A stretch of DNA of 7,184 nucleotides, from NCBI GenBank assembly GCA_045656625.1, contig JAZORL010000190.1:1-7184 (forward strand), given 5' to 3'. The notes beneath the pieces were generated by a model that searched no databases, had not been told where the DNA came from, and worked only from the letters and a program-made list of their open reading frames with translations. Positions 1-5,696 of this stretch are shown here, one piece after another (position 1 is the first letter of the stretch; each line of letters opens with the position of its first letter). This DNA is from Scatosoma sp045656625 (GTDB lineage Bacteria; Bacillota; Clostridia; Christensenellales; Borkfalkiaceae). The translations under genes were made by a program, and so were the position numbers.

Positions 1-1173
1 ATTGATCATCCGATAGCTGTTGAGTTTCGGCAAAGCGGGAAGGCGGTGCTTGGGGAAACGGAGATTGCAACGCGGCATATGCGCGCAACGTGTATTGGGA
101 TTACGGGCACAAATGGAAAGACGACGACGGTTTCTCTATTGACGGAAATTTTGAATAATGGGGGAATGATTGCAAAATCCTGCGGAAACATCGGTGCGCC
201 AATGGTAGGCTTTTGTGATATGAATGAGGAAGAGGTTGCTGTTGCGGAAATATCGAGTTTTCAATTAGAGACGCTCAATTCGTTTCGTCCGCATATTGCG
301 ATTGTATTAAACGTGACGGAGGATCATCTTAATCGTCACTACAATATGGAAAATTACGTTTTTCTAAAACGAAAGCTACTGAAAAATCTAACGGAAACGG
401 AGTATGCAATCCTAAATTATGATGATCCGATTGTGCGAGAATTTTCCGCGAAAACAAAATCCAAAGTTTTGTATTTTTCGGTGCGTGAACGCGTACATGG
501 TGCCTATTATTTAGACGGGACACTCTATTTTGGCGAGGAAAAAATTCTTGCGGCTTCCGAGCTTTTTGACGATAGTTTACATAATATTCAAAACGCCCTT
601 GCGTGTATTATTGCAGCAAAGCTGATGGGGATAAAAACAGCGGATATCGCAGCTTCGCTTACTTCGTTTAAGGGGGTACGGCATCGCTTGGAGTTTGTGG
701 ATGAGATTGACGGCGTTTACTATGTAAACGATTCAAAGGGAACAAACGTAGATGCAACGGTGAAAGCTTTATCTGCAATCAATACGGATATTGTTTTGCT
801 TTTGGGTGGAAAAAATAAAGGTTATAACTATGCAAAACTTTTTAAGGCGGTGGGAACTTCACGAGTGAAACACTCCGTCTTATATGGTGAAAATCGTTAT
901 GAGCTGCTTGAAAGTGCGCGGGGTTTGGGAATCCATGCTTTTACGTTGTGTGAATCTTTTGATTTTGCCGTTCGTATTGCGATGATGAAAGCGGAAAAGG
1001 GGCAAACGGTGCTTTTAAGCCCTGCAAGCGCAAGTTTTGATGAATTTGCGGGATATGAGGAAAGAGGTGATAGATTTGTGGAAATCGTCCGTTCTATCGC
1101 AAAGGATGAAAGCAGGGAAAAAGAAGAAAGTATCCCATTCAACGACGGTGCTTCCGACGAGGAAAAAGAATAA
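1..1173 (+). CDS. murD: UDP-N-acetylmuramoyl-L-alanine--D-glutamate ligase (MurD), 5'-truncated by the window edge
   Basis: MurD is a cytoplasmic ATP-dependent ligase that adds D-glutamate to UDP-MurNAc-L-Ala. The frame is open from base 1, and the first codons (IDHP...GKAVLGETEIA) match the MurD region just before the ATP loop, so the gene starts upstream; an internal GTG at 46 is not the start. About 390 residues are present, against a usual ~440-460, so roughly the first 70-85 (the UDP-binding domain) are missing. Visible motifs: P-loop GTNGKTT (106-126), EISSFQLE (about 247-270), the NVTEDHLNRH motif (about 310-339), HNIQNALA in the central domain, HRLEFV, the NDSKGTN motif (about 727-747), LLLGGKNKG, and the C-terminal LSPASASFDEF with a following RGDRF. 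After that conserved end there is a ~25-residue acidic tail (DESREKEES...DEEKE) that overlaps the start of ftsW. Identity is secure from the motif set. Confidence 0.96.
   Translation: MDHPIAVEFRQSGKAVLGETEIATRHMRATCIGITGTNGKTTTVSLLTEILNNGGMIAKSCGNIGAPMVGFCDMNEEEVAVAEISSFQLETLNSFRPHIAIVLNVTEDHLNRHYNMENYVFLKRKLLKNLTETEYAILNYDDPIVREFSAKTKSKVLYFSVRERVHGAYYLDGTLYFGEEKILAASELFDDSLHNIQNALACIIAAKLMGIKTADIAASLTSFKGVRHRLEFVDEIDGVYYVNDSKGTNVDATVKALSAINTDIVLLLGGKNKGYNYAKLFKAVGTSRVKHSVLYGENRYELLESARGLGIHAFTLCESFDFAVRIAMMKAEKGQTVLLSPASASFDEFAGYEERGDRFVEIVRSIAKDESREKEESIPFNDGASDEEKE
1064..1071 (+). promoter_or_regulatory. Shine-Dalgarno site for ftsW, inside murD
   Basis: GAGGTGAT matches the extended anti-SD complement and lies 4 nt before an in-frame TTG at 1076 (about 8 nt counted from the GAGG core). 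It is the best start signal in the region. Alternatives in the same frame are ATG 1040, ATG 1055, GTG 1067 (which has GAGG at 1057-1060 upstream) and ATG 1106 (poor spacing). All but the last lengthen the overlap with murD. Confidence 0.55.
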
Positions 1174-2281
1174 AAAACGCGGAAATATATTTATTCTGAT
1201 TTTGACGATTGGATTGGCGTTTTTTAGTTTAATTGCGATATATTCCGCGAGTGGCTACGTTGCTAAAACGCAGTACGGCGACGCATGGTATTTCGTGAAA
1301 AAACAGGGGATTGGATTTGCTGTTGGATTAGTCGCAATGCTCCTTTGCTGTCGGTTTGATTATCATAAGCTGCAAGGTAAAAGGGCGAGATGGGTTTGCT
1401 ACGTAGTGCCTGTGATTTTGCTTGGACTTGTATTTGTGCCTGGACTGGGAAAGACAAATTATGGTGCGACACGCTGGATTGGCGTTGGCGGTTTTACTTT
1501 ACAGCCGTCGGAGCTTGCTAAATATGGTTTTGTGATTTTTGCATCGGCGTATATGGCGGACAATATGGGGCGCGTACGTACCTTTAAGGGTGTTTTGCCC
1601 GTGCTTTTGACGGGTGGGCTGGTGTGCGGTTTAATTATTATTGAACCGAATATGTCGGTGACGATGTGTGTGGCGCTCGTGATGCTTTCGATGCTGTTTA
1701 TCGGCGGTATGAAAATCAAACATTTTTTGGTTATCTTCATACCTGCTATGCTCGCTGTGCCGATTATGATTATTGCCGAGCCGTATAGAATGTCCCGATT
1801 GAGCGCCTTTATTGATCCGTGGGAATCCCCAAAGGGAGAGGGGTATCAGCTGATACAATCCTTATACGCATTAGGGAATGGCGGTTGGTTTGGGACGGGG
1901 CTTTTCAATTCAAGACAAAAATATCGTTTTTTACCGTTTGCGGAAAGTGATTTTATACTTTCGATTATTGGCGAGGAGTTTGGTTTTGTTGGTATTTTTG
2001 TGTTGTTTGGGGTTTGCGTTGCGTTAATCTTTCAAGGGATAAAAACGGCGAGGGAAGCGCCTGATTTTTTCTCGTTTTTGCTTGCATCGGGGATTACGTT
2101 GGTTTATGGAGTGCAAACCTTGATCAATGCGCTTGTGGTGAGTGGTAGTATACCACCGACAGGGTTGCCACTGCCGTTGATTAGTTCGGGAAATACTTCG
2201 CTTATTATTACGATGGCGTCGATGGGGGTGTTGTACACTATATCCGCAGGCACAAAAGAAAATGGAACGTTCATACAATAA
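1076..2281 (+). CDS. ftsW: Septal peptidoglycan glycosyltransferase FtsW (SEDS family)
   Basis: FtsW is the SEDS-family polytopic membrane enzyme that polymerises lipid II into glycan strands at the septum together with a class B PBP. From TTG 1076 the product is 401 residues, normal for the family. A basic cytoplasmic tail (KAGKKKK...TRKKNKKRG) precedes about ten membrane segments, the first from roughly residue 36 to 59. Family motifs seen are LQPSELAK, YQLIQSLYALGNGGWFGTGL, and AESDFILSIIGEEFG, whose Asp (codon 1949-1951) aligns with the catalytic aspartate of FtsW/RodA. The late loop PPTGLPLPLISSGNTSL (to 2203) is the usual SYGGSS region but altered to SSGNTS. The gene overlaps murD by ~98 nt and ends 19 nt before murA. 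RodA or the sporulation paralogue SpoVE are alternatives, but position in a dcw cluster favours FtsW. The exact start is uncertain. Confidence 0.93.
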   Translation: MWKSSVLSQRMKAGKKKKVSHSTTVLPTRKKNKKRGNIFILILTIGLAFFSLIAIYSASGYVAKTQYGDAWYFVKKQGIGFAVGLVAMLLCCRFDYHKLQGKRARWVCYVVPVILLGLVFVPGLGKTNYGATRWIGVGGFTLQPSELAKYGFVIFASAYMADNMGRVRTFKGVLPVLLTGGLVCGLIIIEPNMSVTMCVALVMLSMLFIGGMKIKHFLVIFIPAMLAVPIMIIAEPYRMSRLSAFIDPWESPKGEGYQLIQSLYALGNGGWFGTGLFNSRQKYRFLPFAESDFILSIIGEEFGFVGIFVLFGVCVALIFQGIKTAREAPDFFSFLLASGITLVYGVQTLINALVVSGSIPPTGLPLPLISSGNTSLIITMASMGVLYTISAGTKENGTFIQ

Positions 2282-2300
2282 AGCAAAGGAGCTTTGTCGT

Positions 2301-3557
2301 ATGGATAAATTCATCATTGATGGCGGTGAAAAATTATATGGAAAGGTGACGTTGCAAAGCGCGAAAAACACGGTGTTGCCTTTGCTTGCGGCATCCGTAC
2401 TTACGGATGAACAAGTGCGCATACGGAACGTGCCAACGATTAACGACGTGGAAAATATGCTACATATTTTAAGTGAGGTCGGTTGCGTGATTCGGCGCAA
2501 CAAGGAATACGTTGTTATCGATAGCTCAAACGCAGTTTCCCACGAAATTCCTGCAAGGTTGACAAGGGAACTGCGTTCTTCCGTTTTTATGCTTGGATCG
2601 GTCTTGACTCGTTTTCAGCGCGCTAAAATTTCCTATCCGGGTGGGTGTGATATTGGACTTCGTCCAATCGATTTGCACTTATCGAGCCTGAAACGGCTTG
2701 GTGTGAAGATTATCGAAAAGGATGGGTATATCGATTGTCAAGCGGAGAAATTGAAAGGCTCGGAGATTCTCTTGGATTTTCCGAGTGTGGGCGCGACGGA
2801 AAATATTATTCTTGCGGCGGTGAAGGCGGAAGGAATTACGATTATTCGAAATGCCGCCAAAGAGCCTGAAATTATCGATTTGCAAAATTTCCTTAACGCA
2901 ATGGGCGCACGCATACGCGGTGCGGGCGGAGGAACGATTGTTATTGAAGGGGTAAAACGTCTGCACGGAATTGATTATACGCCGATTGGGGATCGAATTG
3001 AAGCGGGGACGTACTTGATTGCGGCGGCAACCTGCGGCGGGGAAATTGAAATGCTGGGCGTTCCCTCTGAAAATATTGCGGCGCTTTTGCATAAATTGCG
3101 TGAAAACGGTTGCAAAATACATACGAAAAATGATAAAATAGAATTATCCAGCGATGGGCGCTTGAAATCGGTGAATATCGTGGAAACAATGCCGTTTCCT
3201 GGTTTTCCAACGGATATGCAAGCGCAATACGGCGCTTTGTGTGCTACGGCGAGGGGGACGACGCTGATTGTCGAGAACCTCTTTGAAACACGCTATCGCT
3301 ATGCGGCAGAGTTGAAGCGCATGGGTGCGGATATTATCGTGCGTGATCGTACGGCGATTATTCGAGGGGTGGAGCGGTTGCACGGCGCATGCGTGACGGC
3401 GAGCGATTTGCGTGGCGGTGCTGCGCTGGTAATTGCGGCACTTAAAGCGGAAGGGCAAAGCACGGTGATGGATCTTTCCCACGTGGATCGCGGTTATGCG
3501 GATTTTGAGGGGAAATTAAAAAAGCTCGGTGCAAAGATTAGGCGTGTGCGAGTGTAA
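2301..3557 (+). CDS. murA: UDP-N-acetylglucosamine 1-carboxyvinyltransferase (MurA)
   Basis: MurA transfers enolpyruvate from PEP to UDP-GlcNAc, the first committed step of peptidoglycan synthesis, in the cytoplasm. The start at ATG 2301 is chosen because AAAGGAG (2285-2291) lies 9 nt upstream and the protein then begins MDKFIIDGG like other MurAs; an in-frame ATG at 2262 inside ftsW would add 13 unlikely residues. The 418-residue product keeps E. coli numbering almost exactly: K22/N23 (SAKN), catalytic Cys at 116 in PGGCDIG (codon 2646-2648), R121, the FPTDMQAQ motif with D305, R371 in DLRGG and R397 in VDRGY. A Cys rather than Asp at the PEP-loop position predicts sensitivity to fosfomycin. 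It sits 19 nt after ftsW, likely in the same transcript. Clostridia often carry a second MurA paralogue elsewhere; nothing here tells which is dominant. Confidence 0.97.
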   Translation: MDKFIIDGGEKLYGKVTLQSAKNTVLPLLAASVLTDEQVRIRNVPTINDVENMLHILSEVGCVIRRNKEYVVIDSSNAVSHEIPARLTRELRSSVFMLGSVLTRFQRAKISYPGGCDIGLRPIDLHLSSLKRLGVKIIEKDGYIDCQAEKLKGSEILLDFPSVGATENIILAAVKAEGITIIRNAAKEPEIIDLQNFLNAMGARIRGAGGGTIVIEGVKRLHGIDYTPIGDRIEAGTYLIAAATCGGEIEMLGVPSENIAALLHKLRENGCKIHTKNDKIELSSDGRLKSVNIVETMPFPGFPTDMQAQYGALCATARGTTLIVENLFETRYRYAAELKRMGADIIVRDRTAIIRGVERLHGACVTASDLRGGAALVIAALKAEGQSTVMDLSHVDRGYADFEGKLKKLGAKIRRVRV

Positions 3558-3595
3558 GCCATAAATGGCCAAAGAAGAACGAATGAGGATGAAAA

Positions 3596-4378
3596 ATGCG
3601 ACGTAAGATTCTCGTAATAACTTTAACGGTTTTACTGTTTTTATCGGCTGCGGTATTGGGCGTTTCAGCGGTGTTTCGTGTGAAATCGGTCGTGATAGAG
3701 AAGAGTACCGTTTCGGAAGCTGCCTCAAAAGAGGCAGCCGCATTCCAACAACGTTTGGAGGATGCGTATTTGAAGGACAGTATGCTTTTTGTGGATGATT
3801 CGGAAGCGGAAGAGATTATCAAAGAATTTCCTTATTTTCGTTTGACGGGTTTTAGAAAAGAACAACCGAATAAAATCGTTGTTTCCATTTCGGAGGATGC
3901 GGAAGTATACTCGGTGGCAAAGGCAGACGGAACGGGGTATTATCAGCTTGGGGCAGATGGTTCGGTGCTTGGCGTGAGTGAAACACCGAAAAACCGTTTG
4001 GATGGAAAGGATAATGTCCGTTTGAAAGGTTTTAACGTGCTTGTGGATGGCGCGCAGCTTGTCGGGGATACGTGCTATTTGCCAATTATGGAATTTTGTC
4101 AAGAATTGGACGTTTTATTTGGTGGCATCCGTCGCAACGTAAAAGAGGTGAGCGTGTATAATAGAACGCCGTCTCAAGTGTTTGTTTTTGAGATGTTTGA
4201 AAGCGTAAAGATGTACGTTGTTGATCCGTCGATGCTGACAAAAGAAAAGGCGGCGATGGCAGTGGATAAATACCTGTCCCTATCGGACGAGCAAAAATTG
4301 AAGGGTTGTATCGTCGTTTCGGGTTCGGAAAACGAACCGATTGTAGTATATAATCCCGTTGATAATTTTTCATCGTAA
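3596..4378 (+). CDS. ftsQ: Cell division protein FtsQ/DivIB
   Basis: This bitopic membrane protein is the FtsQ/DivIB divisome scaffold that works with FtsL and FtsB/DivIC. The 260-residue product has a very short basic cytoplasmic end (MRRK), one membrane segment (about residues 5-27), a POTRA-like domain (about 28-103, beginning FRVKSVVIEKS and including LFVDDSEAEEIIKEFPYF and KEQPNKIVVSISED), and a beta domain (about 104-255) starting YYQLGADGSVL and ending LKGCIVVSG...VVYNP. FtsQ sequences diverge quickly, so the call rests on architecture, POTRA pattern and position between murA and ftsA. ATG 3596 has GAGGA (3585-3589) 6 nt upstream. The start is 38 nt after murA, and a terminator follows the stop, so it is the last gene of the upstream unit. 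The N-terminal tail is shorter than in many DivIB proteins. Confidence 0.87.
   Translation: MRRKILVITLTVLLFLSAAVLGVSAVFRVKSVVIEKSTVSEAASKEAAAFQQRLEDAYLKDSMLFVDDSEAEEIIKEFPYFRLTGFRKEQPNKIVVSISEDAEVYSVAKADGTGYYQLGADGSVLGVSETPKNRLDGKDNVRLKGFNVLVDGAQLVGDTCYLPIMEFCQELDVLFGGIRRNVKEVSVYNRTPSQVFVFEMFESVKMYVVDPSMLTKEKAAMAVDKYLSLSDEQKLKGCIVVSGSENEPIVVYNPVDNFSS
3719..3738 (+). repeat. Perfect inverted repeat inside ftsQ
   Basis: GCTGCCTC (3719-3726) and GAGGCAGC (3731-3738) are perfect complements around an AAAA loop, an 8-bp GC-rich stem. GGAA (3715-3718) and TTCC (3743-3746) can extend it past a 4-nt bulge. It encodes EAASKEAA in an Ala/Glu-rich stretch of the POTRA domain. There is no T run after it, so it is not a classical terminator. 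Confidence 0.6.
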
Positions 4379-4395
4379 AATAGACGAAAAACACG

Positions 4396-4426
4396 AAAAA
4401 AACACGCAATTTTGCGTGTTTTTTTT
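4396..4426 (+). terminator. Rho-independent terminator after ftsQ
   Basis: CACGCAA (4403-4409) pairs with TTGCGTG (4412-4418), and the flanking A run pairs with the T run, followed by eight T in total (4419-4426). It starts 18 nt after the ftsQ stop. Because the upstream arm is preceded by A residues it could also work on the - strand, though no - strand gene is seen. It should end or reduce transcription of the murD-ftsQ unit before ftsA. Confidence 0.9.
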
Positions 4427-4436
4427 ATTATGCTTA

Positions 4437-4465
4437 TTGACATTTCTCTATAAATAGTGTATAAT
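4437..4465 (+). promoter_or_regulatory. Consensus sigma-70/sigma-A promoter for ftsA-ftsZ
   Basis: TTGACA (4437-4442) and TATAAT (4460-4465) are both exact consensus hexamers with a 17-nt spacer, the ideal distance. It lies just after the ftsQ terminator. Transcription should begin near 4472, giving a leader of about 46 nt to the ftsA ATG at 4518. The spacer is AT-rich. No clear operator was found. Confidence 0.92.
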
Positions 4466-4517
4466 TAAAACATAATTTGTCGTTTTAACGTATATTCCCA
4501 CGTTTGGAGAAATTTTT

Positions 4518-5696
4518 ATGAAAAACAAAAGCGTCGCAATTTTGGATATTCGCTCGAAAGAGGTCACCTTTTTGCTTGGTTCGAAAGGGGTGAACGATAC
4601 TTTTGTTTTTAGCGGCAATCATACGGAAACATACGAAGGATATTCGGTAGAAGGATTTATCGACGAGGAGTCTTTCCGTCGTGCCGTGCTTGCGGCAATT
4701 ACGTCTGTGCGTCAAAACTATGAAGGTATAATTGATGAATTGTACGTTGGCTTGCCTTCTTGTTTTATTTCCGTGCAAACGAAGGGGCATACGATTTCTT
4801 TCCCGTCGAAACGTAAAATTTCAGCGCAAGACGTGGATGCGCTTTTCGAAAGCGGATTGAACGATTTGATGCAAGCAGGGCACTGTATTCGCAAATCTGG
4901 CATGTATTTTACCCTCGGGGATAATCGTCGATATTTCCAAACAAAGGATTTATACGGCGTACCTACGACAATGCTAAAAGGTGCGCTGTGCTATTATTTT
5001 GTTTCGGAAGCGTTTTACGACGGAATGATGAAACTTTTTGCAAGTTTTGGGTTTGAAAACGTACAGTTTATTCCTTCTACGCTTGCGCAAGCTACCTATC
5101 TCTTGCCGCAAAAGCGACGTGAGGGATATGCGTTTTTGCTGGACGTTGGTTTTTTGACGACTTCGATTTCTGTTATTTATGGAAACGGTATCGTTCACGA
5201 AGAATCCTTTAATTGCGGTGTTGGCACAATTTTGGTTTCTTTGATGGAAGAGTTCGGCGTCGACTATGCGCAGGCGGAAGAGATATTAGCGGCTGCGAAT
5301 ATTTCGGGTGGTTCTTTCCCCAAAGATATGCAATTTGCATTGGAATCGGGAGAAAAACAATTTTCCGTACAGGCAATCAACGACGTGATTAAGGTCGGAT
5401 TGGACGTGACGTGTGAAAGAGTGGACAATTTCTTCGCTCGCTATTATAAAGACAAGAAAACGGCAGGATTACTTGTAAATCCCATCAGTGTCACGGGGGA
5501 AGGTGTGAACGAAATTAAGGGGCTTGCGGAGCACGTGTCCAAGCGCTTGAATCGATTGACGGAGATTGTTTTTCCCGAGCTACCCTTCTATGGTAAGCCT
5601 TCCTTTTCTTCGAGGATAGGGTTGCTTAACGCGGCGTTGACAAATAAAGAAAAAGTGGGTTGGATTGCAAGATTATTCGGAGGAAAAAGAAAATGA
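4518..5696 (+). CDS. ftsA: Cell division protein FtsA (divergent actin-like membrane anchor of FtsZ)
   Basis: FtsA is an actin-fold protein that tethers FtsZ filaments to the membrane. The 392-residue product shows the FtsA layout: first actin subdomain, an SHS2/1C insert (about 75-165, with the QTKGHTISFPSKRKISAQDV segment), a second actin half, and a C-terminal amphipathic helix (GWIARLFGGKRK, 381-392) typical of the membrane-targeting sequence. The nucleotide motifs are weak: phosphate-1 reads LDIRSKEV rather than the usual DIGT-type, phosphate-2 reads LDVGFLTTSISV rather than DIGGGTTD, and the adenosine motif reads VTGEGVNEIKG rather than a TGGG form. Start ATG 4518 has GGAG (4506-4509) 8 nt upstream. 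The stop overlaps the ftsZ start. A PilM-like or MreB-like paralogue is much less likely given the SHS2 segment, the terminal helix and the position next to ftsZ. Confidence 0.9.
   Translation: MKNKSVAILDIRSKEVTFLLGSKGVNDTFVFSGNHTETYEGYSVEGFIDEESFRRAVLAAITSVRQNYEGIIDELYVGLPSCFISVQTKGHTISFPSKRKISAQDVDALFESGLNDLMQAGHCIRKSGMYFTLGDNRRYFQTKDLYGVPTTMLKGALCYYFVSEAFYDGMMKLFASFGFENVQFIPSTLAQATYLLPQKRREGYAFLLDVGFLTTSISVIYGNGIVHEESFNCGVGTILVSLMEEFGVDYAQAEEILAAANISGGSFPKDMQFALESGEKQFSVQAINDVIKVGLDVTCERVDNFFARYYKDKKTAGLLVNPISVTGEGVNEIKGLAEHVSKRLNRLTEIVFPELPFYGKPSFSSRIGLLNAALTNKEKVGWIARLFGGKRK
5679..5695 (+). promoter_or_regulatory. ftsZ ribosome binding site and ATGA start/stop overlap
   Basis: GGAGG (5679-5683) lies inside the last codons of ftsA, 9 nt before ATG 5693, which overlaps the ftsA TGA (5694-5696) as ATGA. 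A second ATG follows at once (5696), 12 nt from the SD. The arrangement implies translational coupling of FtsZ to FtsA. The codons of the FtsA membrane helix end (FGGKRK) double as the ftsZ SD. Confidence 0.8.

Noticed and set aside
46..48. GTG as the start of murD.
   Set aside because: The frame is open to base 1 and the residues before it match MurD, including the DHP and GExExA region, so the gene begins outside the window.
2262..2264. ATG 2262 as the start of murA, overlapping ftsW.
   Set aside because: No SD stands before it, while ATG 2301 has AAAGGAG at 9 nt and gives the standard MurA N-terminus with K22 and D305 at family numbering.
2024..2503. Long - strand open frame (159 codons) across the ftsW/murA junction.
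   Set aside because: It is antisense to two certain genes, has no recognisable domain and a His/Arg/Ser-rich shadow composition.
3565..3606. A 13-codon reading frame (MAKEERMRMK...) just before ftsQ that would join the ftsQ frame if one A were removed from the A5 run at 3592-3596, giving FtsQ a longer basic N-terminus.
   Set aside because: There is no SD before ATG 3565, while ATG 3596 has a good GAGGA at the right distance. The purine-rich leader explains the basic codons. A sequencing or real frameshift cannot be excluded but is not needed.
4487..4504. Small inverted repeat AACGT...ACGTT in the ftsA leader as a possible operator.
   Set aside because: It has only five pairs with an 8-nt gap, which is expected by chance in an AT-rich leader.
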